A DNA stretch of 64,000 nucleotides. It comes from Streptomyces natalensis ATCC 27448 (lineage in GTDB: Bacteria; Actinomycetota; Actinomycetes; Streptomycetales; Streptomycetaceae). The notes under the pieces were generated by a model. That model had not been told where the DNA came from. It ran no database searches and saw only the letters and a list, made by a program, of their open reading frames with translations. The stretch spans positions 434,001 to 498,000 of the forward strand of contig NZ_JRKI01000034.1 of NCBI RefSeq assembly GCF_000935125.1, written 5' to 3'. The position numbers were made by a program, and so were the translations under genes. This document shows, piece after piece, positions 32,561 to 41,237 of the stretch (its first letter is position 1; the number at the start of each line of letters is the position of its first letter).

Positions 32561-33691
32561 TCACCGCAACCCAACTCGCCCAGCCAGGTTCCACATTGCC
32601 TCGGCCTGGGGGGTATCGCTGGTCCGGGCGGCGAGCCCGGCGATCACCTCCCGGGCGAAAGGGTCCAGCCGCAGCCGCAGTGGGGCCGCCGCCTCGGCCG
32701 CAACCAGGTGGGCGACAGCCTGGGTGGTGCGGCCGTGGCGGGCCTCTGCCGTGGCGGCGAAAGTCAGCAGACGGGCACGGACGGCGGTCGGCAGAGCGGC
32801 CTGGTCCGCAGCGCGAGCATGGTCCGCTGCCTCCCCGAAAGCACCGTCTTCAACGGCGACAGCGGCCCGAGCCACCGACAACTGCGCCTCGGCCTGCCCA
32901 TCGGCGGCTTGCTGGGCGGCAGCCGCCAGCGAGTCCTCAGCCTGGCGGCGTCGTCCGGCCATCGCGTGGGCGACAGCAGCCAGAGCCGGCAGGTCCGGGT
33001 GGGCTCCAGCGTCCTGGGCGCGGGCCGCTCGGGCCAGCGCGTACTCCGGCAGCCCCAGGTCGATCAACAGCCGCACCTCCTCGACGAGGATCGGCAGCGG
33101 CTCACTGGTTCCAGGCAGGGCCCGGTGCAACAGCATCCAGGCCAGGTCCTTGTAGCCGGTCCGCCGCAGCAACCCGGCGGCCAGGACGTGCGCGTCCACC
33201 CGCAGCCGGACGGCCACCTCCTGCCCTGTCGCCGGTACGGTGGTGACCGCCTGGTCCGCCGCCTGGACCAATTCCGGGAGCGCGAGCGCGAGGGAATGCT
33301 CATCTCCAGAGGCTGCGGCGGCCCGTGCAGCCGTAGTGCGGGCGTCCAGGTCGTCGATCGAGACGGCCGTGCCCGTGCTCCCGGGGGTTTGGGCCAGCTG
33401 ACGCCGCAGGTGGAAGGCAACCGCGCGCACCGCCGCATGCTCGTTTCCCGTCGGTGGGTAGGGCTGACCGGTCAGCTCGCCGGTGTCCAACCGCAGCGCA
33501 GCGGCCAACGTAGTCAGCCGACCACGGCGGTCGATCCAGTCCCGGCCAGTCTCCAGATCCACCAGGGCCGAAGCACTGAGCCGGGTGTGGCTAGCGAGCG
33601 CGTCTCTGGTCATTCCTCGGCGCCGCCGCCAGGCGACCACACGCGCTCCGATGGGGCCGACGGCCTCGGCGTCATCATGCTCGCCCATCAT
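32561..33691 (-). CDS. XRE-family regulator with C-terminal helical repeats
   Basis: A 376-residue protein with an N-terminal helix-turn-helix (WRRRRGMTRDALASHTRLSA, SALVDLETGRDWIDRRGR; residues ~20-60) and a long Ala/Leu-rich helical repeat domain ending NLAGRVGLR. Similar multi-repeat XRE proteins are widespread Streptomyces regulators. It lies directly upstream of the AAA gene on the same strand (141-base gap), so it may control that operon or itself. A decayed copy of its last third lies at 878-1220. ATG at 33691 or 33688 (MMGEHDD). Confidence 0.82.
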   Translation of the reverse strand: MMGEHDDAEAVGPIGARVVAWRRRRGMTRDALASHTRLSASALVDLETGRDWIDRRGRLTTLAAALRLDTGELTGQPYPPTGNEHAAVRAVAFHLRRQLAQTPGSTGTAVSIDDLDARTTAARAAAASGDEHSLALALPELVQAADQAVTTVPATGQEVAVRLRVDAHVLAAGLLRRTGYKDLAWMLLHRALPGTSEPLPILVEEVRLLIDLGLPEYALARAARAQDAGAHPDLPALAAVAHAMAGRRRQAEDSLAAAAQQAADGQAEAQLSVARAAVAVEDGAFGEAADHARAADQAALPTAVRARLLTFAATAEARHGRTTQAVAHLVAAEAAAPLRLRLDPFAREVIAGLAARTSDTPQAEAMWNLAGRVGLR

Positions 33692-33855
33692 CAGCTTGCT
33701 CGCATACCACTCGCCCGGACTCCGTGCTGTTCCAGAGCAAGGCCCCGCTCATCTCCCTCAGCGGGAAGCCCCGTGTGAGCGCGTATGCCCTTCGCGCGAC
33801 ACATTAGTCATACCGGCGGAACCCTGCGAGTTCGCGGAAACTGAAGGTACTTCAG

Positions 33856-33910
33856 CGCGAACCCACGGGTTCGATGCCCTGGTTCTGGGGGATGGACCCG
33901 CGGGTTCGCG
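33856..33910. terminator. Hairpin downstream of the 33912 gene
   Basis: CGCGAACCCACGGGTTC (33856-33872) pairs with GGACCCGCGGGTTCGCG (33894-33910) with two mismatches, across a 21-base loop. Each arm is itself nearly palindromic. It lies immediately past the stop of the minus-strand gene at 33912. Confidence 0.5.
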
Positions 33911-33911
33911 G

Positions 33912-34565
33912 TCAACTCGCTGTTCTGCCGTCGTCGGGGAGAGTTGCACTGCCGTACTCGCCGTCGGCGACCCACTCGACCTTTAGAGAGAATCGGACAT
34001 CGCGCTTTCCGGGATTGATCCTGAGTCTCAGTTGTTGCGGATGGTCAGAGGAAACAGTGAAGGGGAAGTCTGTGCGGTCGGGTTCGGCATTTCTGACCGC
34101 TGGCACAACAGAGACAGGCGTTTGCGTAAGGTTTACGTCAAACATGGGGTCATGTGCGGTACCTGCACACTTATCCACAGAAGGATCTTTTCCGTACGCA
34201 AACCCCGCCTTCGAGTGGCCGGACAAGACGTGGACCTTGACGCTGGTGACCACGATGGCCTCGTCGGTCTTCGCTTGCAGTACGAGGGGAAGCGTGACTG
34301 GTGCACAGGGAGTGAGGCCCGATGTGTACGCTGTCAGCCCGGGCGGCCCGGAGATCTTGTCCCAGATCCATCCCCACAGACCTTGAACTGCCCAGAACGC
34401 AATGGCCCCTAGCAGCGGCAGAACCACCAGCGTCGCCCAGTGCGTCCGGTCCCGTAACGGTGCCCATGGATGTATCGCTGAGCCCGTCTCCTCGGGCTGC
34501 GGTTCCAGTTCCTGCCTTGCGTCGCTGTCAGGCTGTGGCATTGATGCGCTCGGGTCCTCAGGCAT
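33912..34565 (-). CDS. Membrane-anchored extracytoplasmic protein
   Basis: A 217-residue protein: a polar, acidic N-terminus (residues 1-40), one transmembrane segment (~43-65, ATLVVLPLLGAIAFWAVQGL) and an outer beta-rich domain with two cysteines (TPCAPVTL and DKCAGTA). It ends in a polar DDGRTAS. No family is recognised. ATG at 34565. It lies between the XRE regulator and the phage portal gene on the opposite strand to the latter, and is probably transcribed alone. It shares only its layout with the other membrane-anchored proteins in this window. Confidence 0.65.
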   Translation of the reverse strand: MPEDPSASMPQPDSDARQELEPQPEETGSAIHPWAPLRDRTHWATLVVLPLLGAIAFWAVQGLWGWIWDKISGPPGLTAYTSGLTPCAPVTLPLVLQAKTDEAIVVTSVKVHVLSGHSKAGFAYGKDPSVDKCAGTAHDPMFDVNLTQTPVSVVPAVRNAEPDRTDFPFTVSSDHPQQLRLRINPGKRDVRFSLKVEWVADGEYGSATLPDDGRTAS

Positions 34566-35004
34566 ATCAGCCTCTCTCGGAGCTTATCTTCCCCCTACGG
34601 CGCATTGTCTCAAGCCCTTGGCAGTCATGTGTGATTCGACGGGAACCCGCAGGTGAGATGCCCCGATTTCAGGGGCCCCTCAGCCTTGTGGTGGAGTCGC
34701 TGGACCGGCCTCGGCGGCCTGCTCCAGCAGAGCTCGTGCGGAGTCCGCGTAGCGGACCGCGGTCTTCTCATCCAGGCCGAAGACCTCCACGGGGGCAAGG
34801 GCACAGTGGGGCTCAGGGGAACTCACGGGATGTCGCACAAAAGGCTGCGCGACCAGGCGGTTGCCACGTCCCCTTCTCGAAGCGCCGCGTCGGCCCGGGA
34901 TTCATCCTGACTCCGCAGGGACCATGGCGCATGGAGAGATTTGGCCCGTCGCCGGCTGGCCTACGCTGAAGATGGCGCGGGGCTGACGATGGGACCTGTC
35001 CCCC
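34566..35004. other. Gap upstream of the portal gene
   Basis: Apart from the integrase-like scrap at 34680-34815 no gene is supported. No clear promoter for the portal gene is visible. Confidence 0.4.
34680..34815 (-). pseudogene. Recombinase-like C-terminal scrap
   Basis: The minus-strand reading ends LAPVEVFGLDEKTAVRYADS, ARALLEQAAEAG and a TGA at 34680-34682. The GLDEKTA.RYADSAR..L pattern resembles the C-terminal tail of proteins in the tyrosine-recombinase-like family common on Streptomyces mobile regions. Only about 45 residues are present. The family assignment is from memory and tentative. Confidence 0.35.
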
Positions 35005-36753
35005 GTGGGCCTGCGCGCCTTCCTCACCGATGCCTGGTCGTGGCTGAACTACAAACCGGCAATGGCTGCCACGCTCGATGGCAATCCGCACCGGGCTCTC
35101 GCACCCGAACCACGCGCCACCTGGCTCCCGGATGACTCCGTACGCCGCCTCGCCGCCTACAAACTCCTCTCGGCATACGACTGCAACCAGGCCGGTGAGC
35201 TGGCCACTTTCACCGGCAACGAGGCCGCTGCCGAGCGGCGCGAGTTCGGCGATCCGTCGGCCTTCGTCGATACGACGCTGGCACATCTCCTGGGCAAGTC
35301 GCAGCAGATCATCGCGCCGGGTGCCGAGCACGCTGGTGACGAGGATGCGGCGCCCGAGGCCGTGGCGGCGGCCGAGGCGCAGCAGCGGCTGCGGGACTGG
35401 GCCGAGGTGGAGTTGCTGCCGCTGCGGATGCAGGCCGCGGAGCGGAAGGCAGTGCTGCTCGGGGATGGCGTGTACCTGCTGGCGTGGGATCCGTCGAGGG
35501 GACGCGTCCGTCTGCGGACCCTGGACCCGGGCTTCTATTTCCCCGTGCTTGATGACGACGCAGACCCTGGTGACTATCCGCGCCGGGTGCACCTGGCGTG
35601 GGAAATACCGGAGGACACCAGACGCGGTGTGAAGGCGCGGGTCCGGCGCATCACGTACGAGCTGGGGCCGATCGAGGCTGCGAGCGGTAACACCGCGCCA
35701 GCCAAGGCGAAGTCGGATCGTACGGCTACGGCCGAGGACAGCGCGGGCCTGCTCCTGGAACCCGGCGATATCTACCGCGCCGACCGGCGCCGCATCGAGC
35801 GTGCCTACCCGTGGGCGCCGGGCTGGCCCTCGGCCACCACGTGCTACCTCACGGACGCCGAGTGGTCTCTTGACGACCTCCGGCATGAACACAGCCTCAA
35901 TGATCTGCCGCTGGACCAGGCACGCTTTCGTACTCGCGGGGACGGCACAGTGTTGCACCGCTTGGACTTGCGCCTCGACTTCATCCCGCTCGTCCACATC
36001 AGCAACACCGTCGCGGAGGGTGAGCACTTCGGCCAGTCATCCCTGGCCAAGGTCATGCAGGCTCTGGACGAGCTGGCCGAGACCGATACCGACTCGGCGC
36101 GCGCCTCGGCCACCACGGGCGCCCCCATCATCGGCCTCGCGGGGGCTCGGGCCGAAGTGGACCGGACAACCGGCCGTCCCAAGCCGTTGGCGGTCGAGCC
36201 GGGCACTGTCTTCCAGCTGGCCGATGGCGGACGTATGGACGTCCTGGACACCAGCAACCAGTTGGCTGAGCTGCGCGCCCGCGTTGAGGAGATTCGGGAC
36301 CGGGCCTCTGTGAATGCACGTCTGCCCGCGGTGAGCCTGGGGACCGTCGACCCCGCCGACGTGCCCAGCGGGTACGCACTCGCGCTGAGCCTCGGGCCAC
36401 TGGACTCCTTGATCGACTCGATGCGCCTGGCGCGGGCGCACAAGTACAGCCTGCTGCTGAAGATGGTGCAGCGCATCCACCAAGCAGGCCAGGCCGAAGG
36501 ATGGCCGGCCGGGCCCTGCGTCTCGGCCCGGCTCGTGTTCGGCCCGCACACCCCCACCGACCGCACGGCGATCCTGGACGAGGTGGTCAAGGGTGTCGGC
36601 GCGGGCGTGCTGTCCCTGGAGACCGGCATCCGGATGCTTCAGGACGCCGGATATCCGATCGAGGACGCGCGTGAGGAAGTCGCCCGGATCACCGACCGGC
36701 AGCAAGTCCCCGCGGAGCGGAAGCCGGAGGTGGTCAGCACTTCGGCTTCTTGA
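35005..36753 (+). CDS. Phage portal protein
   Basis: A 582-residue portal of the siphovirus type. The order of features fits: an N-terminal helical region, the wing (DPSRGRVRLRTLDPGFYFPV; YPRRVHLAWEIPED), a central block (FIPLVHISNTVAEGEHFGQS, SLAKVMQALDELAETDTDSA), the stem/crown region (VSLGTVDPADVPSGYALALS) and a C-terminal clip/barrel helix set (LSLETGIRMLQDAGYPIEDA). Portals form the dodecameric ring through which the terminase packages DNA. It starts at GTG 35005; the ribosome binding site is weak. Its terminase partner is 24 kb upstream, and a C-terminal fragment of a second copy is at 1319-1501. Confidence 0.85.
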   Translation: MGLRAFLTDAWSWLNYKPAMAATLDGNPHRALAPEPRATWLPDDSVRRLAAYKLLSAYDCNQAGELATFTGNEAAAERREFGDPSAFVDTTLAHLLGKSQQIIAPGAEHAGDEDAAPEAVAAAEAQQRLRDWAEVELLPLRMQAAERKAVLLGDGVYLLAWDPSRGRVRLRTLDPGFYFPVLDDDADPGDYPRRVHLAWEIPEDTRRGVKARVRRITYELGPIEAASGNTAPAKAKSDRTATAEDSAGLLLEPGDIYRADRRRIERAYPWAPGWPSATTCYLTDAEWSLDDLRHEHSLNDLPLDQARFRTRGDGTVLHRLDLRLDFIPLVHISNTVAEGEHFGQSSLAKVMQALDELAETDTDSARASATTGAPIIGLAGARAEVDRTTGRPKPLAVEPGTVFQLADGGRMDVLDTSNQLAELRARVEEIRDRASVNARLPAVSLGTVDPADVPSGYALALSLGPLDSLIDSMRLARAHKYSLLLKMVQRIHQAGQAEGWPAGPCVSARLVFGPHTPTDRTAILDEVVKGVGAGVLSLETGIRMLQDAGYPIEDAREEVARITDRQQVPAERKPEVVSTSAS

Positions 36754-36768
36754 GCGTTTGAATGTTCG

Positions 36769-36788
36769 CGCTGCGTCTCCACGCAGCG
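36769..36788. terminator. Terminator after the portal gene
   Basis: CGCTGCGT (36769-36776) and ACGCAGCG (36781-36788) form a perfect 8-bp stem with a CTCC loop, 15 bases past the portal stop codon. It isolates the portal gene from the later capsid genes, which is unusual in a phage head operon. Confidence 0.55.
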
Positions 36789-36858
36789 GCCCAGCCGCTC
36801 TTCAGCTATCTCGCAGCGGGTTCCGCTGACCTTTCGGTCACGTACCTGCGCGGAGTGT

Positions 36859-37155
36859 TCACACATTCGGGTAGTCGGGCACGGGCGAGGCCGTGACGGC
36901 ATCATCGAGGATCTGCTCCCGCGCCGAGATAGTCAGCCTGTTGAGTGCGGTAGCCAGGGGGAGGATCTCCCCGCGCCTGTCCGGGTCGGCGATCCGGTCG
37001 GCAGCCCCGTCGAAGAAGGCCATCGCCTTCCGCATGAGACGGTGAGCTTCGGGGGTTGCAGGAAGCGCATCGGCTTTGATCAGGTTGAGCATCGTCTCTA
37101 ACGCCTCGGCCAGCTCGCGGACCGCTTCACGCATCTCGGCTTCGTCGGAATTCAT
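36859..37155 (-). CDS. Small helical hypothetical protein
   Basis: A 98-residue, acidic, mostly helical protein (EAEMREAVRELAEALETMLN; AHRLMRKAMAFFDGAADRIA) without signal peptide or membrane helix. No family is recognised. ATG 37155 (MNSDEAEM) is chosen over the ORF start three codons upstream. It is on the opposite strand to the phage genes, within the accessory patch between portal and scaffold. Confidence 0.5.
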   Translation of the reverse strand: MNSDEAEMREAVRELAEALETMLNLIKADALPATPEAHRLMRKAMAFFDGAADRIADPDRRGEILPLATALNRLTISAREQILDDAVTASPVPDYPNV

Positions 37156-37355
37156 GCCACACACGATCGTGGATCGGATGCGAATCAGCCAGCCACCCCG
37201 CCAACTTCGTCAGGAGGGGCCGGGCAGCGTCAGGACGGATGCCCTCGCCTATAGAGAGCCTACGTCTTTCATGGCACGGTCACTCTGGCCGCGATTCGGC
37301 TTTGGCTCCGTTGTTGCTCTCTCCGACATCCTCCGCAGATGCCCTGGCGGTTGAT

Positions 37356-37877
37356 TCAGTCGTCGGCCGCGACGAGGAGTGTGATCTGCCCAGCCGAGCG
37401 GTCGATGAGCACGAACTCGTGGAAGTCGCAGTGCACACGACCCCAGTCGTGGATCGCCTCATCACCGAGTTCGCTCAGGTAGTAGATGTGCTCGGCTGAA
37501 GCCAGGCGGTCGAACACCTCCCGCTGCAACTCCGTCGCAAGGTTGGCGGGCACGTCCTCAAACTGGTTCGCCCACTCCCACAAGATGTGGTCACTCTTCT
37601 CCCGGCCGACGGCTTCGTACACGTCGGGGGTTACCGCCCTCAGCCAGTACGGGCCGTGCCGGAGCCCCTCCGGCAGTACTCCGCCGCCGGCGTAGTCGTC
37701 CCGGAACTGTTCATGCCCGATGAGTGCGGCAAGCAGCTCCATATCGCCGACAAACTCCGCGGGGAGCCGCAGACGCTTGATATCGACCCACCTGAAGGCG
37801 GGTGACCTCGAATCCTGGAATTTGTGGTGCCGAAAGTTGATGAAGGTACTGCCTTCGTGGGTGAGCTTCTCCTGCAC
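37356..37877 (-). CDS. Hypothetical cytosolic protein, possibly immunity-like
   Basis: A 173-residue acidic protein (e.g. DDYAGGGVLPEGLRHGPYWL, EKSDHILWEWANQFEDVPAN) with no signal or membrane segment. Its acidity, Trp content and setting among short unrelated genes resemble immunity proteins of toxin systems, but no toxin gene is adjacent and I recognise no family. The reading frame continues upstream into an IS701-type transposase fragment (37935-38036). I therefore start at GTG 37877 (VQEKLTHEG), where the similarity to transposase has ended, though no strong ribosome binding site fixes it. Confidence 0.5.
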   Translation of the reverse strand: MQEKLTHEGSTFINFRHHKFQDSRSPAFRWVDIKRLRLPAEFVGDMELLAALIGHEQFRDDYAGGGVLPEGLRHGPYWLRAVTPDVYEAVGREKSDHILWEWANQFEDVPANLATELQREVFDRLASAEHIYYLSELGDEAIHDWGRVHCDFHEFVLIDRSAGQITLLVAADD

Positions 37878-37934
37878 GCCTGCCAGCCTAGATGCGCCCA
37901 GGTCACGCTCGGCGGACCCCTCCGGACATGCCCT

Positions 37935-38036
37935 AATGTTCTGGCCAGCCCGCCGCCGTGGTTCGACCCAGGCGACCCGCCCCGCAATACGGCCCGTGGC
38001 CACCTCAAACGCCTCCCGCCAACGGGCGGGATTTAT
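37935..38036 (-). pseudogene. IS701-type transposase N-terminal scrap
   Basis: INPARWREAFEVATGRIAGR then VAWVEPRRRAG is the N-terminal signature of Streptomyces IS701-family transposases (RW...F..L..RIAGRFARVEPRRRA). It covers only ~34 residues and is in frame with the gene at 37356-37877. The catalytic domain is absent. Confidence 0.5.
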
Positions 38037-38190
38037 CCTGTGACCTGCGGCCACCGTCTCGTCGTTTGTCCACACAACTCACGATGATCAACGGTGGCCG
38101 TACCCGTACCCGAACCAGGCCCCATCAGAACGCCCGAGCACCCGAGTTGGCGAGTCCGAGCCCACCCTTCGTGTTCCGTTCGGGCGAACG

Positions 38191-38517
38191 TCATGGCTGT
38201 GCACTCTGGCGGTGCATGGGTGGCCGGTCGAGTATCTCGATGTACATGATCCGGCCGTCCACGATGTCCAGGATCAGCATGCCTTTCGAGGGCGAGAGAG
38301 GCACACACCGATGGCCCGGGCCGTACGGCTGCCCCTGCGGATGATCTGCCGTCCGGATGCTCTGGCAAAAGTCATCGCCGCAGCCGCACTCGTCAACCAG
38401 ACGCAGATCCCACGCGCAGATAGCCAGCTCGCGTTCTCCTTCATCCTCCAGGAGGGCGGTCAGCTCGGTGATGAGAGCTGGGAAGACGTCGCGAATGAGG
38501 GGGTGGTCGTGCTCCAT
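38191..38517 (-). CDS. Small cytosolic protein with a CGCGDDFC motif
   Basis: A 108-residue protein with a conserved-looking core: ELAICAWDLRLVDECGCGDD then FCQSIRTADHP, GPGHRCVPL and a C-terminal GMLILDIVDGRIMYIEILDR. The Cys cluster and the short beta-strand tail resemble a family of small Streptomyces proteins of unknown function, which often accompany toxin/immunity loci. ATG at 38517; no signal peptide. It is on the minus strand in the accessory patch between portal and scaffold genes. Confidence 0.6.
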   Translation of the reverse strand: MEHDHPLIRDVFPALITELTALLEDEGERELAICAWDLRLVDECGCGDDFCQSIRTADHPQGQPYGPGHRCVPLSPSKGMLILDIVDGRIMYIEILDRPPMHRQSAQP

Positions 38518-38713
38518 GGGCGGAGGGTAGCCGGGGCGGCTGGCTGAGCGCGATGACGGGGTGCGCGGCCACAGCCAGCAAGATCACGATCTGCAGCTGG
38601 AGTAGGTTGGCCCACGTTGGCAGCCGAGTGCGTCTTGAGCCAGCGACGAGCGCAGCGTTGGCTTCCGTAGACTCGATCACGGCGCGGGGCCGTCGTGGGA
38701 GTAGCACCGCTTG

Positions 38714-39373
38714 ATGACCCGCAACCTGCCCGCTCCGCGTACTGTGCTCGGCTACCGGCAGGACGGCCGCCCGATCTACCCCGTCCTCGGCGCCTCGGCG
38801 GACGATCCGTCGAACGATGAAGCCATGGTCACTGTCAGCCAGAAGCAGCTGAGCACGATGCTGGCCCGGGAGAAGGACCAAGGGGGCCGGGCCGCAGTCC
38901 GGAGCCTGGTCGGCAAGCTGGGCTTCACGAGCAGCGCAGAGCTAACGGATTACATCGGCGTGCAGCGCCAGGCCGAGGATGATCAGCTGTCGGAGGCGCA
39001 GCGCCGTGAGCAGGAACTCGCCGCGCGGGAGAGGGCCGCCGTTGCTCGGGAGGCTCAGGCGCTCGCCCGGGAGCGCGATGCGGCGCGGCGGGCTCTGCTG
39101 GCCGGCGTTGGCGCGACGGGCCGTGACCTCGACGATGCGGTGGCACTGTTGCGCATGCCCGATGACGCAGACGACGGCGCTCTCACCGAGGCTGTAGAGG
39201 AGCTGAAGTCACGCCGCCCCGAACTGTTCACCGGGGCAGCACGGCAGGCCCCGTCCGCTCCCGGTGGTGCGCCTGCTTCCGTTCCACCGCCACGTCCGAA
39301 CCCGGTCGACCGCAAGCCGGGGGCTGCGGGCATTGAGATGGCACGCCGACGCGGCCTGATCCCGCCGGTCTAA
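38714..39373 (+). CDS. Phage capsid scaffolding protein
   Basis: A 219-residue protein with the scaffold layout: a variable N-terminus, a Gln/Glu/Arg-rich coiled coil (residues ~82-125: EAQRREQELAARERAAVARE and on), an Asp-rich middle and a proline-rich linker before a short basic C-terminus (GIEMARRRGLIPPV) of the kind that binds the capsid protein. Scaffolds guide prohead assembly and are then lost. ATG 38714 follows GGGAG at a rather long distance. It is followed by the decoration and capsid genes in usual phage order. Confidence 0.75.
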   Translation: MTRNLPAPRTVLGYRQDGRPIYPVLGASADDPSNDEAMVTVSQKQLSTMLAREKDQGGRAAVRSLVGKLGFTSSAELTDYIGVQRQAEDDQLSEAQRREQELAARERAAVAREAQALARERDAARRALLAGVGATGRDLDDAVALLRMPDDADDGALTEAVEELKSRRPELFTGAARQAPSAPGGAPASVPPPRPNPVDRKPGAAGIEMARRRGLIPPV

Positions 39374-39481
39374 CTCCACGCCCGTGACGGGCCGCTCGGG
39401 GACCACGCCCCTGACCTCTCGTGGACCGCGCCACCACCCGGTGAGTGTGCGACCGCACCAGCACCACCAGGAGCAGCGGCG

Positions 39482-39910
39482 TTGATCCAGCCGTACACCA
39501 CCACCGTCACGGTGACCGCCAACCGGGACTGGCTCGCCTCCCGGCACGGCACCGACTCCACGGAAACCATCACCCTCGACCTGACCAAGCTCACCAAGAA
39601 CACCCACTACGTCGAACCGACCGCCGCCCAGCCGCACGGCTACGTCCGCTCCGGTGTCCCGGTCGGCCACATCACCGCCTCCGGTCTCTATGGTGCGTAC
39701 GACCCGGCGGCGAAGGACGGCCGTGAGGTGTTCGCCGGCCTCGTGTACGCCGAGGCGCCGTTCACACCCGGCGTTACCAAGGTCCCCGCGGCCCTGTTCT
39801 GGCACGGCACAGTGAACACGGCGAAGATCCCCGGTGGCCTTGACCCGGCCAAGATCGCCCCGAACCCGGCCGGGGCGCAGATCCGCTTCCTCGGGGCGGT
39901 GAGCGCATGA
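39482..39910 (+). CDS. Phage head decoration protein
   Basis: A 142-residue beta-rich protein between scaffold and capsid genes, the position of lambda gpD-type decoration proteins. Motifs in keeping are the early TITLDLTKLT and the later SGVPVGHITASGLYG, AALFWHGTVNT. It would trimerise on the capsid surface after expansion. It starts at TTG 39482 with GGAG eight bases upstream; its stop overlaps the capsid ATG (ATGA), so translation is coupled. Confidence 0.75.
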   Translation: MIQPYTTTVTVTANRDWLASRHGTDSTETITLDLTKLTKNTHYVEPTAAQPHGYVRSGVPVGHITASGLYGAYDPAAKDGREVFAGLVYAEAPFTPGVTKVPAALFWHGTVNTAKIPGGLDPAKIAPNPAGAQIRFLGAVSA

Positions 39911-40956
39911 GCGTCACCGATCTCTTGAAGAACGTCTCCGTCGCCGACCTCACGGTCTACGCCCGAGCCGTCCCGAGCCCGGATGACTTCCTGCTCACCA
40001 AGACGGTGTTCGCCGAGACCAGGGTGCAGGACGTGAAGTGGCGCATCCGGCAGAACAAGCGCCGAATCAACGCCGCCTCATACCGGGCGTACGACACGAG
40101 CGTGCCGTTCGCGAAGCGGCAGGCCGAGTCCACCCAGACCGAAGGTACGCTCCCCGCGCTCGGCCAGAAGCTGCTCGTCGGAGAGATGGAGCAGCTCCTG
40201 CTGGACGCCTCGCGTGGGGCGGACGAGGACCGGCTGGTCGAGCTGCTGTACGACGACGTGGAGCGACACGTCGAGGCGATCCGCTCCCGCCTCGAACTCG
40301 CCGCAGGTGACGTTCTCTTGGACGGCAAGTTCACCCTCGCCGGGGAGAACGGCCTGACCGTTGAGGTCGACTACGGGGTACCGGCTGCGAACATGCCGAC
40401 CGCGCCGAAGCCCTGGTCTGATCCTGACGCGGATCCGATCGCAGACGAGCTGCGGTGGATCGACTACCTCGACTCTATCGGCGCACCGGCCCCGGAGATG
40501 GTGCTCACCTCCCGCAGGGCCTGGTCGCACCTCGCATCCAACAGCGCCTACAGGGCGGCCTACTACGGCACCCCCGCCGGCGGCCAGACTCCGACAGCGA
40601 CGCTGAACCCGCAGCAGGTCAACTCGGTACGCGGCAACTACGGCCTGCCCCCGGTCACCTTCTACAAGGCACAGGTCTGGCAGGACGACGTGTCCAAGCG
40701 GGTTCTGCCGGAGGACAGGTGGATCATGCTGCCGCCGGACCGCGCCAAGTGGGGCCAGACCCAGTACGGCACCACCACCGAGTCCCTGGCTCTGTCGCGT
40801 GGCACGAATCCCCAGATCGAGCGGGAGGACGCGCCCGGCATCGTCATCACCCGCGACGTCGAAGATGATCCGGTGCAGATCTGGACCAAGGGCGCCGCGA
40901 TGGCGATGCCGGTCCTGTACTCGCCGGACTGCCACATCACCGCGACCGTCCTGTGA
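39907..40956 (+). CDS. Phage major capsid protein (GpE type)
   Basis: A 349-residue protein with HK97-fold capsid features of the lambda gpE family: N-terminal helices with FLLTKTVFAETRVQDVKWRI, a long spine helix (DRLVELLYDDVERHVEAIRS), a P-domain region with EMVLTSRRAWSHLASNSAYR and a C-terminal A-domain with TQYGTTTESLAL and YSPDCHITATVL. Length is normal. Start overlaps the decoration gene by 4 bases, and the next gene overlaps its stop. It looks intact and capable of assembling a shell with the scaffold and portal. Confidence 0.85.
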   Translation: MSVTDLLKNVSVADLTVYARAVPSPDDFLLTKTVFAETRVQDVKWRIRQNKRRINAASYRAYDTSVPFAKRQAESTQTEGTLPALGQKLLVGEMEQLLLDASRGADEDRLVELLYDDVERHVEAIRSRLELAAGDVLLDGKFTLAGENGLTVEVDYGVPAANMPTAPKPWSDPDADPIADELRWIDYLDSIGAPAPEMVLTSRRAWSHLASNSAYRAAYYGTPAGGQTPTATLNPQQVNSVRGNYGLPPVTFYKAQVWQDDVSKRVLPEDRWIMLPPDRAKWGQTQYGTTTESLALSRGTNPQIEREDAPGIVITRDVEDDPVQIWTKGAAMAMPVLYSPDCHITATVL

Positions 40957-41168
40957 GCTCCGCCGTGAATTCCCCTGGCGTCCTGGCAGCCGCCGTCCAC
41001 GTCCTCGACCCGGTCGAACGCATCCCCGTGGTGCTGCTCGCCGGCGAGCAGGTCACGGAACCGGCGATCGCCGAGCAGATCACCAACCCGCGCTGCTGGG
41101 AGGGCGGACAGCCGCCCGCCCAGGAGTCAGCCCCCAGTAAGTCCGCCCGGAAGGCGAAGCCCGCCTAG
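40953..41168 (+). CDS. Small phage head-region protein
   Basis: A 71-residue protein starting at GTG 40953, overlapping the capsid stop. The first 45 residues are compact (LAAAVHVLDPVERIPVVLLA then GEQVTEPAIAEQITNP) and the tail is Lys/Ala-rich. A short ORF of this type usually follows the capsid gene in actinophages; its role is unknown. A terminator follows at 41181. Confidence 0.6.
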   Translation: MSSAVNSPGVLAAAVHVLDPVERIPVVLLAGEQVTEPAIAEQITNPRCWEGGQPPAQESAPSKSARKAKPA

Positions 41169-41180
41169 GGCCGACCCGCG

Positions 41181-41217
41181 TGGCGGGGAGGAGCCGAGTC
41201 CCCGCTCCTCCCCGCCA
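41181..41217. terminator. Strong terminator after the capsid genes
   Basis: A perfect stem of GGCGGGGAGGAGC (41182-41194) and GCTCCTCCCCGCC (41204-41216), extended by the flanking T/A pair, with a 9-base loop. It lies 13 bases after the stop at 41168. Confidence 0.7.
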
Positions 41218-41237
41218 CCTCATGCACCAGGAACTGC

